DNA of 64,000 bases from Anisakis pegreffii (lineage: Eukaryota; Nematoda; Chromadorea; Rhabditida; Anisakidae), in assembly GCA_035041965.1 (NCBI GenBank), contig JAPYMA010000118.1, forward strand, positions 124,001 through 188,000, written 5' to 3'. The notes under the pieces were generated by a model, which worked only from the letters and a program-made list of their open reading frames with translations, did no database searches and was not told where the DNA came from. Both the position numbers and the translations under genes were made by a program. Positions 13,854 to 28,065 of this stretch are shown here, piece after piece (position 1 is the stretch's first letter; the number at the start of each line of letters is the position of its first letter).

Positions 13854-16800
13854 TCAACTACGATCTATTAAGTGAGTTGATTCAGGATTAGAAAGATTGA
13901 ACTGTGTGTACAGATTGCCAGAAACATTCGGATCTTGTGTGGGTACTGCAATGAAACCATTGCGAGTCGCTTGTGTTCGCAGATCATCATCCTCTAAAGG
14001 ATCACGCCATTCGCTATATCGCTCCATTATTCGTCTCTCATCTTCGAAAATTTTTTCCAGTCTCGCATCCAACTAAAATATTATATATAAGTGAATTCAT
14101 CGATTAATATCTCATAATAATAGTATCTCGAAATAATACTCCTTTTATTTCAACAATTTAAATGAACTCACATCGCCTCCTCTTTTCTCATTTTTTAGTG
14201 CTTGAAGTACTTAAACTAAAAAAGTACTTAAAAGACCGCCAAATTTTCAACAAAACCTTACAAATGAGGTTTTTGCCTGCATGAAATAGAAAGATGCTGA
14301 TTATGACATATACCACTTCGAACTTTCAGTAATTTTCAACTATGTCCCTATGTTCTATCAGTGGAAGGATCCTCCTTTTCACAATTTCATCTCTAATGAG
14401 ATTTCGTTCCCGACTCATTTCGAATCGGATTATATTTTGAATCAAGTATAATGTCAATTTTTTGCTGACTCCATGTCCTTCGCTATAATTATTTGTCAAG
14501 TAAGGTCATTTATAAAAACGAACCACAGGAGATGCTCGATGAAGATGTCCTCTCATTGCTGCTTTACATTCATCGAACGTTGGTCGACTCGAAGGATCTG
14601 GCAGCCAACACTGCCTCATAAGATTGTAACTAAAATAGCAATTAGATGATTCAGAAAAAGATTCGCATGTCAAAAAATGACATAATGCAATGAAACAGAA
14701 ATAAGTGTTCATTGGTCATGAGGTGAACATCAGCACTCACATTTCGGTGGTAGCGAATCTGGGTTGTTCCATACGATTGCCATCTTGTAAATAAGTAATG
14801 AGATCATCATTGGAAACTTCAGGATAAGGCACTCGCCCCAATGAGAAAATTTCCCACAGAAGTATTCCGTACGCCCAAACATCCGACTAAAATAACGCAT
14901 TTTAGACTATATCACGACTGCGTTAACAATCTGCGTCACATTTATTCAAACGAATATCGGATAAAAGATCTAATTATTATTACTATTGCTTTTCACATAA
15001 TCACTGCTACTGTTGCCGATATCACAATCGCTCGGTTTAGTGCTGCTAGAACAGACAAAAATAATAGTTGATGTTTTCAGATGAATTGAAGTATACACCT
15101 CTTCAGTGAAATCATGATTCAAAATTGACTCCAAAGCCATCCACTTGAACGGCAATGGAACATTTTGACTATTACGGATATGATAAATGCGTTCATCTTT
15201 TCGTGCTAAACCAAAATCAGCGATCCGTATTGTTCGTTGCTTGGTTACTAGCACATTTCGCGCAGCCAGATCTCGATGGATACACTGCAATTTAATAAGC
15301 ACTTGAATTACTAAACAAAAGAATTCTATTTCAAGGTCATTATAACTCAGCTCTGGAATTCAAAATACGACTTCTGATGCAAAAACGTTACTTTCATTAC
15401 GAAGGATACAATGCTCTTCTTCATAACCAATATTATGAACATTTCAACGATGGAGATAGAAAATCAATCTACGAGGATTCCTAAAATATGTTTCTTCATT
15501 CTGTTCTTTTAATAATTTATTCTTCACAGGCTATAATTAATCAAAAATATACTTACGACTAATTTTGATTGAGAGTTCTATATTTGCAAATTTTTTCTAA
15601 CTTATCACTCAAAATCCTAATCTCTCTCTTCTCTTCAATGGATTTAAAAGAACGATTATAACTGAGCAACGAACCGTTCTTGAAGCCAAATATTCCATAC
15701 CGTTCGCGATCTGATAGCCGAACGAAATCAGATCACTGGTGGTGATCATTTTACCACGTTGCCTTTCATTGTCCACATTCTGTGCCCATTCGTTGTCATT
15801 TTCAGCCTGGAATAATTGAATCGAATATTGAATTCATCACACACTGCACTAATGCTTATAATAAGGCATTATTAAGCGATCAATTACTATCAAATAAATT
15901 TTGAGTCAGCGTTCAAGGCAACAGATTTTCAACGCAGACACTGAATCAACTGCAGGATAGGAAATCTTCTCTATTTTACAACGTTTTATTGGAATTTGAA
16001 ATAAAATGATATGAAACTAAATCAGGCATTACTTGGCCCGCGAAAACGAGTTGTTAGATTAAAATTGTGCAAAATGCTTATTGAAGACGAATGGTAGAAA
16101 AACTGTTCAACCATCGAATCAAGCAAACTAAGACCGGAAAAAAAGTAGTGAAACTCCCGAAAATACCTTGTAATATTCGTTTGAATTCGCAAATGTTGAT
16201 GCATTGTGTGTCGGCGATAGATATCCATCAGGTGTCATAACCTCAGTCACCGTTTCCACCTCATCCAAAAATCCACCACTATTCTTCGATAAAAACTCTT
16301 TGAGATTGTTGTTTTCGCAATATTCCATTACCACATAAAGCTGACCACTGAAATATTACATGAAAACATAACAGTCAATCTTATTTCATAAACCATCACT
16401 CAATTAAGCGAAGATGAATCGTAAATCAAATTACGCTTCTGAAAAACATTATTCCTTGTCAAAAACAGAAAGGTGGATACATTATATTTCAATCATTTTT
16501 GAGCAGAATCATCAGCACGAGTTCAATAAGTGAAAGCATACAAATCAACAACTTACGTAGACATTTGTTTGGTAACAGCGCCGATCAAACACAAAACGTT
16601 GGGATGCGTTCCAATGGCGATCATTACCTTCAATTCATCAGCAAGTGCCTTCTGATGATTCACATTACGTCCATCTCGCGGTGCTTTAATCGCTACGTCG
16701 ATTACATCAGATGCCGCTGATGAATCGCTAACACGTGCTTTACGTAATTCACCCAAATATACTAGACCAAACTGACCTCCACCCAGTAACTGAAACAAAT

Positions 16801-19800
16801 AAATGCTTAACTTACAGAACGATTAATTCTATTCAGAGAGATGCACAAATTAGTGCGACCTGACTGGGTTCGTGCATATAACAGTGATTTCAAAAAAAAA
16901 AGAACGATTGCTATAGCACTGAACTAGAATTACTCGAATACGTGAGCGATAAGATCAAAAAAAATTCAGTGACAACGCGATAATAAGTTGGTCGTACAAC
17001 TGCTGATGAGAAATATAACATAATGAAATAAAAGAACTAAATCAAAAATGAAAAAAACTTGGTTGAAGTGAAGTTTTTCTTTGTTGATCTCAAATCGACG
17101 ATCGTATGGTAATTGTTCAACGCGTTCATGAAGTGGATGTTTGGGGTCGATCGGTTGAGGTGTATACTGATGGGCGTCAGAGGCCATCAACTGATTATAC
17201 AGAGCTTGTAGCTGCTCATCTTTGAGGCGACTCTTACGTCGTTGTCTTATGATGAATATGACGGCTATCAACAAGAGAATCAACGCTAAACAAGTTGGTA
17301 TCGCGAACAGCCACCACTGTCGAGTGAAACGGGCATAAGCTGGCTCATTGCGTAGCTGCAATTGCGTTCAATAAAACGTGTAAATGCTAGAAATAATCAC
17401 ATTCACAAATCGCACTTACACTGAGCATTACGGTGGCATCTTGCAATCCAGCACGATTTCTTGCGACGCATGTGTAAATGCCTTTATCCTCAACAATCAC
17501 CCTTGAGAATTCAAGTCGATTTGTTAAACTTCCGACGCCTTTATATTCATTACCATTTTTAAACCAACTATATGATGGTGTGGGTGAACCAACAATTGGA
17601 CAAACAATCTCAGTTCTTTCACCATAATTTGCCTCGTGTTCATCCTCGCTCAATGATTCGTTAATGTGTGGTGCAATTACCTCGTATATCTAAAACAGTT
17701 TTCATTGGTACTAGATCGGAGATTAGATGCTGCAGCTAACTAATGGAAAAAATGAAGTGAGTTTTTGACCAAAAAATTGCTGCCTGGCTCGAAATTCTCG
17801 AACTCATTTCAGATATTGATTTTGAGTGACAAATATCACCGTAAGCGAATTAATCGATTTGTGAACAATATTTGAAAATTAGACTGATGGATAGAATCAC
17901 TTGAATTGGAAGTGAATAGTTACGAGATGATCCATTCTGGGATCTTGCAACACATTCATAAATTCCCGACTGTGAGCTAGTCACTTCATCAATCGTAACG
18001 ATATATTTTTGTGATAAATCATCACTTATTTGTTCAGGAGGCGGCAACATAACGCCATCACGAATCCATGAAACGTCACTGAAAATGTACGAAGTGAGTG
18101 ATTAAGATAAAGTAAACGTTCTTATAAAATAATATCACTCGAGGAATATAAACAATGAAGCGTTGCAATTAAAAACAATTAAATGAAACGCACAACTGCT
18201 TTTTGATGGGCAGTAAACAGATCAATTTCAGTTGATCGCCTTCATAGACACTTTGCAACTCAACGAGCGTTGGATCAGGCTTTGTCACTTCAAAGCTTGC
18301 GTTTATAAAAGCAACTTCTGTTACAGTCAGTGATACTTCTTTGAACTGAAATGCTGCCTAATTACAACCATATTTATTGGTATAATTGTTCAGTGGAAAC
18401 AAGATTGTTTGATGAAATTTGCCGATGAATGCTGTCACACAGTGACGCAAGAGGAGATTCATTTGTTCCTCAACCTAAAAAACACTAGACCGGTAAGCAG
18501 TAGACATCAAGAGAATAATGTACTCAGCTTGATCAGGATACATCAAATCCATAAAATGTCAATGAACACTGATACATTATGCAACCTATAAGATCAATGA
18601 ACAAATGTAAAAAACAGATCAGAATAAAAGAATACTTCGTTTGGATTGTCAGTGTTCTCACACTTCAGATCAGTTTGGGAATCTATATGAAGGGACCACT
18701 TCAGAGCAGATTCATAACTCAATCCATATAATATTTCAACATCATTTACCATTTGCCATTCATTATTATATTCTTTTCTACAAGTACAGTGTCATTAGAG
18801 CAACGTATTTCAAGACTCCAAATGAAGTTTATTAGTTACTAAATACATCGCATCAATATTCAGCTAGAACAAAATTACTGTGTCATTTCTATTAGAGATC
18901 CACTGACTGCCTTTGCAACTAATTAGTACAACTGTTTTCGAATGAATTTAAATCTAAGCACTTCGAAAATGTTGTACCGGAAGAATAGTTTCATCAAGTA
19001 GCATTTTGAATTTGTTTATTTCTGATGCTCATGAAAAGATGAGAAAAAGAAAAAGAATTGCCGAAAAAAGAAGGAACGAACGAAGAAAGAATCACTTTTT
19101 GATATAGAGAGTAGGAGTTTGTTTTGCGGCATCCTGAATGGTGCATATAACAATGATATTACTATTTAACACGATCGGTTCATTGATATCCAACTGAACT
19201 TCACCAAAGAGCAGAATTTGAGGCGTTAATTCATCCGACTTCACAATTACAGTCCAATTTCTTCGATAGGTGAAATCGGGTCCAACGTTTGCTATCAGTT
19301 CATAACTGCAATGTGCATATCAGGAGAAATTTTTTCAAATTTCGGAGTTTCTGCGGTCCCAGCTCAGCAGGATACGTCTTTGAAATTCCTCTTCAAAGAC
19401 AGTTCGGTTGACTTGTTTTTTCGCCTGAGGCGCCATATTCCGCGGTTTTCAGATTTCACAATTTCCAAAGTGTCATCCCCTCAAAAGACGTCTGCTGGCG
19501 TAAAAACCGTCTGTGTGGAAGACTGCTTCAAGAAGACTCGTCCGAAAGGTTAACGGATCACTTTTTTCTTTTACATATGACGCCTAAGTGAATATACGCA
19601 TGCAGTGACCTTTCAATCCAATTTTTTCCTATGAACATTCGAATAGATTGTTTTCAGTCAAAAAGATACGATTCTGAGAGGTAAAACCCGGAAAAGTTCG
19701 AAAGTTGAGATTTGTGCAAAATAGTTCATTAATGCGAAAAAAATGGCCAGTGACTTTTCAAGTTGACTTTCCTGCGGCTGAATTTTATGCAAGTTACTTT

Positions 19801-22800
19801 CAGGCAAAAAGTATATTTTTCTGGACTGAGAACTGCACTTTTCAGTTCGTTCTTGTTTCCAATAAAAATCTATCATCCTAATGCATAATCAGCAAGAAGA
19901 GACGTTATGAAGATGGTGTTAAGAGAACAATCGCTCCAAAGTAACAAGGCTCAACGGCACTTTAATCTAAATCAAACAATCGCATAGGGCTGAAAATGTG
20001 AATATTCAATTCGTTTGATTACATGAAATATGAAACTGGAATCAAGACGAGGTTGTTGGAATGGCTCAATGATCACTTACATTCCGGAGTCGTCGATTTT
20101 CGCATCTGTGATTGTAAGGATATCCGTGTGAATATCACCATTACGTTCATTTACAATACCGTCTTTGATCGCAGAATACTGAATATCAGGTGATAATGAT
20201 GTCTTATAAATCTGCAATTAAAAACATTAGATGAACATGTAACAGATGAAATACTCGCAGCGATCGAAAAAGGTAGTAATTGATGCAAAATATGTAATAA
20301 GGCTATTAATCGAATGATATAATTATTATCGTACCTTTCTCCATTCAGATTTATATTCGTCAGATGGAAAAGGCTTAGCCAAAAGTAAAAGTTTAACATT
20401 ATCGCCTTGTTCAACATCTACAACATCTGAGCTAGCATCAAGCACTCGGATTTGTCCTTTTGTTGAAGATACGTTTAATTCATAAATGGCATTTCGTGAA
20501 TCATTAGGATCATCTTTATTCGTTAGTTTGCATTCGTATTTACCATTGTCGCTTCCAGTGAGACCTTTTATGAGTAATAACTTTCGTATTCCTTCTTTTA
20601 TTTTCACATATCTATGTGAAATCACTCGATCCTAAAAATTTTTAGGAAGTTTTCGCAACGTATCAACAGTTCTTCCAATATCAAATTTGAAAACTTATGA
20701 ATGATTAATCAGAATCCAACGTTATCCTATGTTAGTAACATACAGAATCGAAGCATCAAACCGAAAGAATATAAGAGTGATTGATAACACCGAAAAAATA
20801 AGATGCAGCTGGAGGAAGGCAACATGTTGTTGCTGTTTACGGTTAACAAACTTTTTTTGCATAGACTTAGTGATAACGAGTGACGATTTGGCTCAGGCTT
20901 ATCACAGCAACAATTGATGATTCACACAAACAACAACAAGAAATACGCATTCGTCGAAATGCGTGCATTGATTTCAGTGAACATTATTACACAATGAATC
21001 GATGATTATTGATATCAGTGCTGAGGTAAAGAAAAAGATATGACGAAAAAAGGCATACGGGTTCATCCTGACATGAAGGACATTGCCAGTTTAACGCATA
21101 CTTATAAGTTTGCTTAGTGTGAAAAGTACAACTCATTGAATACTCTTCGCCTTCGTAAGGCCATTCGTTTGCCACTTCTATTTGCGGCAATCCTTTATTT
21201 TCCACATTTCCCTCTAACGGCACAATCAGGATTTCTGATCTATCACCTTTGAATTCACACCGAACTGGTGTTTCCGAACGTTCGCTAACTAGTTCGCGCT
21301 CCAAATAAAATCCATGTCTGAAAATTTGAAATATATTTGCAGAAGAATATAGACTGTTTACAAAATTCGGAAATAATTCACAATGTAACCATAAAATTCA
21401 TACAATTTGCAAAAAGTATTGTATTGACGTCAATTATAGCTGAGCTGAGACGGAAGAATTAATGATACCAGCTATAGTTTTGTTGTGGAGCATTGGATGG
21501 AAACAATGAAAATGTTGAATGTGCGAAATAATGGTTTGACAAGCGATTGTCTGAACGAAAATGAAATGAATAAGTGAAGAAATAACCTAGGGTCGTATTC
21601 AAAGCCATCGAACTGCTGCTTCTGATTGACGAAAAGTTTAACGCCACTGGTAATAAATCGATTCACTTTACATGGTACAACAACGATTTCATCATTCAAT
21701 AATTTCGGTAATATTATATTTCGGTCGTTCAAAAACACAGATTTACTGCCTTAAATAAATGTTTGAAATAGAATGACTCTGAACACTCACTACATTGCTG
21801 ACTGATGAACATGGATGCTCAAATTTGGAAAAAATTGACTCAGCTCCGGCTTCGCATTATAAAAAATTCAGTCTCCGGCTCTCACTCACGCACTGCTTTT
21901 TTTTTCAGAACTTCAGCCCCGGCTCTGGCTACAGCTTCGTATTTTTGTATTTTCAGCACCGATTCCAGCTCCGTATTTTCGAGGTTTCGGCTTCGACCCC
22001 AGCTCTGGGTCCAAATTTTCTAGTTTTCGGCTCCAACTACAGTTCCGACTCAGCATTTTTTATAACTCCGTCTTCGGTTCCAGCTCCGCGTTCCCGAAAG
22101 TTAGCCTCAGGTTCCGCATTCTTCAAATTTTCGGTTCCTGTCTTCACCTCCGAAATGTACGTTGCTGTGCTCCCGCTTCGACCACGAAAAAAAAATTATT
22201 GTGCAGGTCTTGGCTCTAGCTATTGAATGTTGCTGTGGATTTTTTTTTGTGATGAATCAAAAAAAATTTCCGAAGATTGAGCATCACTTAGGTTTAATGA
22301 CTAAACGAAAGAATTTGATGGCAATTATTCGCGCTAACTGTTCTACCAGTTGCTACATGCTAGCACAAACAACTCTTTTTTCACTAATGCACATTTCAAC
22401 TAGTTACTATCCGAGCATATGCACTCGCTTTGATGAGAACATGAAACATTTGAGTCGATTTTATTAATAAATAATCACACTGAAGCTGAGAAAATGAAAC
22501 AATTCTCCGGTTAAAAAACGTAGAGATTTAAGAACGCAACGATAAATCTCCATGAATTATCTAACACTAATAGTTCCGTTGAACGTAATCAGCGCATCTA
22601 TCATGGGTGCACACTCATCATTTTTCTTCACAATGAATATTTCTTCATTACGAGATGCATATAGTCAAAAATGCATTCAACAAAATCAAAAAAAAAACAA
22701 TTTGGACAATAGCAATTTTGTGACATAAAAATACGGCAAAGAAAATTGAATTTGTATTTGATTTTACAAACGATAATCAAATTCATTAGTTTCATTTACT

Positions 22801-25800
22801 TTCATACCACTAATCGAACATTGCTATCACGGTTTTCATAATGAAAACTACACATAATGAATATTCCGATTATAATCAAGGCAAAATTCTCGGATGAGAA
22901 TAACATCAGAACAATGGGAAAAGATGAGAAATTTGGGAATAAAATGAGAAGGATTGATGAGAAAAAATCAATCTTAATATTGGCAATGTATTGGTACTGG
23001 TAGTGCATTTCCATGGCAATTAAAATGTGGAGATTAAGTAAGAGAAATTGATGGAAGCCAACAGTAAATGGAATTTCTATTAACTTACTATTTCTGCTCG
23101 AAACTTAAAAACCAACCTTTTGTTGGCGTGACATAAACATAAATCGAAGTGCTCAGTTGCGATCTTTCTGCTTTGCACACATATTCACCAGTATCTGAAT
23201 GCTTCAATTTCTCGATTCGCAACGTACGAAATCCAGGATCGTAGCCATTGAGTACTCTCGTTCGAGTTTTCACCTGAAATCAATCATTGCATTAAGTGCA
23301 ACGAGAATTCGACAAGTTTTGTTTCTTTTCGTGAAGATTTAGTTAAGAGTCTCTGAAGAATGAAATAATCACACCTCTTATAGATGATAGTTTAGACTTC
23401 AAAAACAGAACTCCGAACAATCCTGATTTAGCCAACGATGGAGCTATGAAACTTAACATTGGGATACTGTGGCAAAAGACTAGATGATGACTGATCGAGC
23501 TTGTCATTAGCCGCTCGATTCCAGAAGAAGAAATGAAAGTTAAAATTTCTAACTTTTTCCGCAGTAATGATTGATCAACTCTCAACCGTACGTAGGAATT
23601 AATAAAACAAACGAAAGAACAGGAAAAAGAAATCTATGAAAACAATTCACGCATGATGGGGTGATTTCAAAGAGTGAAATAATGACCTGTTTTGGAGCGA
23701 TTCATGAAGAGCAACTTACCCAGAGTGGATGGCACTTTTATTAGACAGAAGCCGTATAGTTTCGGTAAGATTTTCGCTGCATGATTCTACGTATAATCAA
23801 GACGAAATAATTCACAACGAGCTTGTTTATGGAGGGGCTAAAATGTAGTATTGGCTGATATTTTTCGCAACTCTCCGACAAGTTTCCCGTTCAATGGGGG
23901 CTAATAATGATGAAGATATGGCACTTAGTGAATTATTTGAAATTGGAAATGAATTATGATACTTTGAACGCAAACAGCGTGTATTTGTGAATTATGATAC
24001 AATATTACTAGATTTTTTCCATATGTCAATGTATACATAATTGCAAAATCGTGAAAAACTGAATGAGAGGCTGTTCGATTCAGGTAAATTTATTGGAATT
24101 CAAATTAATTATCATTCGATTTGTTAAAATTCACTGAGGTTTAGATGTTTCGGTGGGATGTGAAAAATCATCAATATATGTTTGAAACTGGAAGAAACTC
24201 AATAATTGGATGTTTGCGTTTTGCTTAAGAAACGAATTCGAATCACTGTTTAAATGTGCACCAAAATGCTCTTTCGTTGTTATCAATTTATTGTTAGGAG
24301 AATGAAAGCAATTCGAAAATATCATTCGTTTTTTGGTGTCTTCTCTTTATTTAATTCAAACATATCAGTCACCGGCTGACAGAAGCACTTTATTATATTA
24401 TTGTCTAGCAATAGAATAATGCTGACATATGCACAATAAAATAATTCTATTGCATACTAAGAGAGCTAATATGCGATGGTATTGCTTTCTCATGATATGG
24501 AATGTTATCTGATAATGAACTGATAAGAAATTAAGAGAAAGAAAACAACTAACAATGATCTTAATTCATAGGTTCTTCTTTCAAATTGTTCGTAGAGAGA
24601 TCACCATTATGAACTGTTAACAAAAACAACAAATACCTAATGATTTTCATTAAGAAGTCGATGTTTGATTCCTTCGCTTATAACAATAGAATCAGTTACT
24701 AGCAATTAATCTCACACACATCAATTCGTTATCAAAAAAATGTTGTATTTTCAACGCTCACCTGAAAATCGCTCAGTATTTGAGAGAACAAATGTGAAGT
24801 TACATTATTTAGCAAGCTTCTCATTGAAAGCGCAATTGTTTACCATCAACTCTTTTAAGATCAAGTGAAAAATACATCGAACATGAATGCTTTTTAGGAA
24901 ATATGCTCAAAATGAGAGATGTCAACAAGAATGTGGTGTTATAATTATGTTATGAATCATAGACGGTTTATTGCCGAAATGAGATAGGACAGATTATTCA
25001 ATAAGGTTCGAGCAGCATTCACATAGAACTTATCATTTGAACATAATCGCTTCTTTGATACGTCTCATATAAATCTAATTCCTTTCTACCATCACCGATA
25101 AAGTTACATAATATTGATTGTGCATTCTGAATAGCAATGCCACAAAAAACCCTTCAAATATTGTTTCGCAATTCGCATTGAATTCAACAGAAGTTTCTCT
25201 TCGATCGAAGAATATATTTTTCATAGAAAGCGCATGACGAACATGCTCAAATAGGTGACCAATGCCTGTTGCCATTCTTCATCGAATGTTCTCGTCAATC
25301 CAAACTTGAAAAATATTCATTGAAACTGTAATAAGTGGTGAATCAAGGAATAAAAATTCAAAACGATTAATTCTTCTCTTGTCTGACGAAGAAATATTCG
25401 CTTAATCAGTGAATGAATGAATCATTGGTGATTATTGTGATCATTTGCCGGATGTGTGTCACTCTCTTTCAATACATAAACGTGTGTTTATGTGCGATTA
25501 TTTCAACGAAATAGCGATTGTTTAAAGAGAATTAATACATTCAAATATTTCATGATTTATCAAATTATTAATCAAGATGTTGTTTTCTTTTTCCAAATCA
25601 CTTCAGATCGGTTATAATATGGCTTATGAGTTAGTTAATGTTGGGTGAGCAGAAAGTAATTTCTCGAAAATTTCACATGAACCATACTTGGAGATTGATT
25701 CGAACTGCAAAATTTATGCAAGACAGAAATAATCAACATTATCTATGGTCGATTGCAACAGTTCATTTCTGACTGATGAAATGATGAACGCTGCAACAGC

Positions 25801-26231
25801 AAATTAAACGCTATCGCATACTTGAAGGTGACCCATAATAAATAATCATAGGCTCAGTCCTTTAATAAGCAATCCGTTCAGTCTCAGTTTTATTTGTCCA
25901 AGCCTAAATTTAATTTGAGCGGAAGAGGAACAAGTCTTGTATACTGGATGAATTCTAGAAGTTGTCTTAGGTTTAAATATACCTCGTCTGAATCAAATCC
26001 AGTATTATGAGTGTTTTCAGGTAAAATCCACTGAACAGCCTCTAATGCCGTACAGTTCAATTCCAACGTTCGTCCCAGCTCGATTTCCAGGTAGTGCTGA
26101 TTTTTGTATTCAGAAAGATCGACATCAGCGAATATATCAGGCGGAACAACTGAATCACAAAAGAACAAGAACGTAAGAAGGATTGTAGCGATATGTAGAT
26201 TGTGATGGCAGTGTTGACCAAACGACGACAT
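13854..26231 (-). CDS. Receptor tyrosine kinase with Ig domains, VEGFR/VER type
   Basis: Nineteen predicted exons: 26231-25983, 23273-23117, 21749-21587, 21317-21059, 20631-20335, 20211-20081, 19305-19096, 18777-18636, 18345-18194, 18078-17901, 17689-17420, 17355-17059, 16789-16557, 16347-16167, 15806-15675, 15284-15099, 14886-14741, 14629-14524, 14072-13854. Phases agree throughout (3708 nt, 1235 aa). The start is ATG 26231, followed by a signal peptide ([11 protein letters not shown] core). About seven Ig domains fill residues 35-735; Ig4 lacks the usual cysteines, as in VEGFR/PDGFR. TM is about 750-773 ([15 protein letters not shown]). The kinase domain, about 830-1155, has [24 protein letters not shown] with one activation-loop Tyr (RIYHIRN), and SDVWAYG, with a short insert of about 55 residues. 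All catalytic residues are present. Role by family: growth-factor receptor at the cell surface that phosphorylates tyrosine; C. elegans relatives are ver-1 to ver-4. Largest introns are 23274-25982 and 21750-23116, the latter without genes; the intron 21318-21586 is short. Confidence 0.85.
14506..14524 (-). other. Alternative RTK stop by read-through of last donor
   Basis: If the GTTCGT donor after 14524 is not used, the penultimate coding exon reads on for six codons, counting the stop TGA at 14508-14506. That would give a protein of 1168 aa ending just past the kinase domain, without the 72-codon tail exon 14072-13854. The tail is acidic with two tyrosines and would carry docking sites. Both ends are open in frame; transcripts would decide. 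Confidence 0.4.
21840..22200. repeat. Degenerate tandem repeat of CAGCTCCGGCTTCG-like units
   Basis: Units of roughly 25-30 bp recur with the core TTCCAGCTCCGTATTTT and variants such as CGGCTCCAACTACAG. It lies in the RTK intron between 21750 and 23116. The 143-codon plus-strand open frame here is a by-product of the repeat. A shorter relative (GGAGCCGAAGC) sits at about 2313-2375 in the GPCR intron. Such arrays often form subterminal parts of transposons. Confidence 0.65.
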
Positions 26232-27066
26232 CCTTAATAATTTTTCCACCGTTTTGAATAAATATACGAATAGTTACAACCAGGATACTTCGGAATATAT
26301 ATACATATATTCAAGTAGTTATGGTGACAATTATAATTAATTTAGTTGATGTTCATTAATTTCTGATTCAATCGTTTCTAATAATAAGGAATTTGAATTT
26401 CGGTCATTGATCTGAACAATAAAAGATAGTATAAAAACGACGTAAACATTATACGATCAATCGCTTCAATATAGCATCATTTCAAAACGACCACTATTAC
26501 GCTCATCACTAAACTGAACACTTCTTCCTTTAAAATGCAGATAGGTATCAACGAAATCAAAACAAAAACGATGCTGTAGATAACAAAATTTGTTCTACCT
26601 TATTCACTACCCCCGCACATTGTACTCATCATCATCTTTACTTGCATATACGAATAAATTCACATATATATGATTAAATATACCAATAAATACAAACACA
26701 CACACTCACATCTACCTATTGTTATATCATCACACACGCACACACATCTTCTGATTATTGTACTGTTTGCTGCTGATGCTGATGCTGTAGCACTCACTGC
26801 TCTTCGTTTTTCTCTCCTCTTTAGTCGCTCCTCCCATTCATTTTGATACACTTTACAGTTATACCTCGACTTGTGGCATGCATCCACACGTATGTCGGTC
26901 TTGAATGTGGGCAATTTCGTTTTCAAAACAGGATTTGTTTATCAACTCTATAGAGATGTGCCAATCACATCAATAAGCAAAAAACACTAAAACACGAAGG
27001 TAATCGCCGAAATCACGATTAAAGTGATGCCGAAACATTGAATGCCAAACAGTGCATTGTACTGGC
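26232..27066. other. RTK upstream region with CA-rich simple repeat
   Basis: No gene is visible between the RTK start and the left end of the hAT element. The stretch holds AT-rich DNA with an ATATATACATATA tract near 26296 and a broken CA repeat at about 26695-26750. It is the likely location of the RTK promoter, but I cannot point to a specific element. Confidence 0.5.
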
Positions 27067-27924
27067 CAGAAATGGGCACACTAACGAAAAAAATTAGCGC
27101 GCCATTCGCTAATCCGCTAACCTAACAACTGCAAGCGCTATTCGCTATTGCCATCATGGCCAAAGAAATGGCGGAGCGCTATCGCTATTCCGTTAATCAA
27201 ACAAAATAGTCCGCTATTCGCTATCGCTAGTTTGGAATTTTCTCTCAAAGTTTGCGGTAGCACCATTTATTTGTGAAGGAAAAACCTTATTACGACATTA
27301 AACAGTTGAAAATTATTATTAAATCATTCAACAACGGTCAGTAATCATCAATCAATAATAATCACCGGTCAACAAGCACCACAAAATCACCAGTCATTAA
27401 TAAGCATCAGTTTGTTAATTATATCAGAACTCCCGCACGATTCGATGTCGCAACAATGTACAGTGCAATCATCAACCACACATTCATCCTTTTAACATTT
27501 CTTCGATCTTTGCTTCTTCGTACTAATTCATGACATCTCATTTCTTCTCATCGATAATGACTACACTACCTAATCGCATTGCACACATCCATCATCTCTT
27601 ATATTTGAAAAAATAATAACTTTCAAATTTCTCCTATCAAAAGCCGATGGTAAAATTTGGTAAACAATGATCGACAATAACTTGAACAATAACGATAACA
27701 ACGTAAAATTAGAATATTTTGATGAAACTAAAACAACAAGGCATTGACTGCACTCACAATCAGTAAGAATAATTATAACAATATATCAGCAAGTAAAGGG
27801 TGCAGTCAACAAATTTAAGGGACAATAATAGTTTTCAAATGTCTCCCATCAAGGACCGGTGCTGAAATGTGGTAAACAATTATCAACAATAACAATGTCC
27901 TGAACTAGTGTTCGTCAGTTTTTT

Positions 27925-28065
27925 GGATGGGGGGAGGTCCCCGCGGGGAGAAAAGTGGACAGGGAGGGGTGTCTCCGCAAAAAAGTCGGGGAGCAAATCA
28001 CGCGGGGAGACCCCGTCGGGGAATGACCGTTCCCTGTATTCCCCGACGGGGAGCATCTCAGCTCA
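27925..28065. repeat. GC-rich palindromic block (CCCCG/CGGGG words)
   Basis: Words such as GTCCCCGCGGGGAG, GACCCCGTCGGGGAA and TTCCCCGACGGGGAG are spaced through about 140 bp in an AT-rich setting, inside the 6.6 kb hAT element. Each word is a near-palindrome. It resembles the subterminal repeat array of another transposon that inserted here; I do not see its other end. Confidence 0.6.

Noticed and set aside
18194..18295. RTK exon starting at 18295 instead of 18345
   Set aside because: It would repair the frame without exon 18777-18636 but drops [10 protein letters not shown], which completes Ig5; the version with the extra exon uses a better acceptor (TTTCAG).
21795..22226. 143-codon plus-strand open frame
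   Set aside because: It follows the period of the CTCCGGCTTCG tandem array and is Ser/Phe/Pro-rich by consequence.
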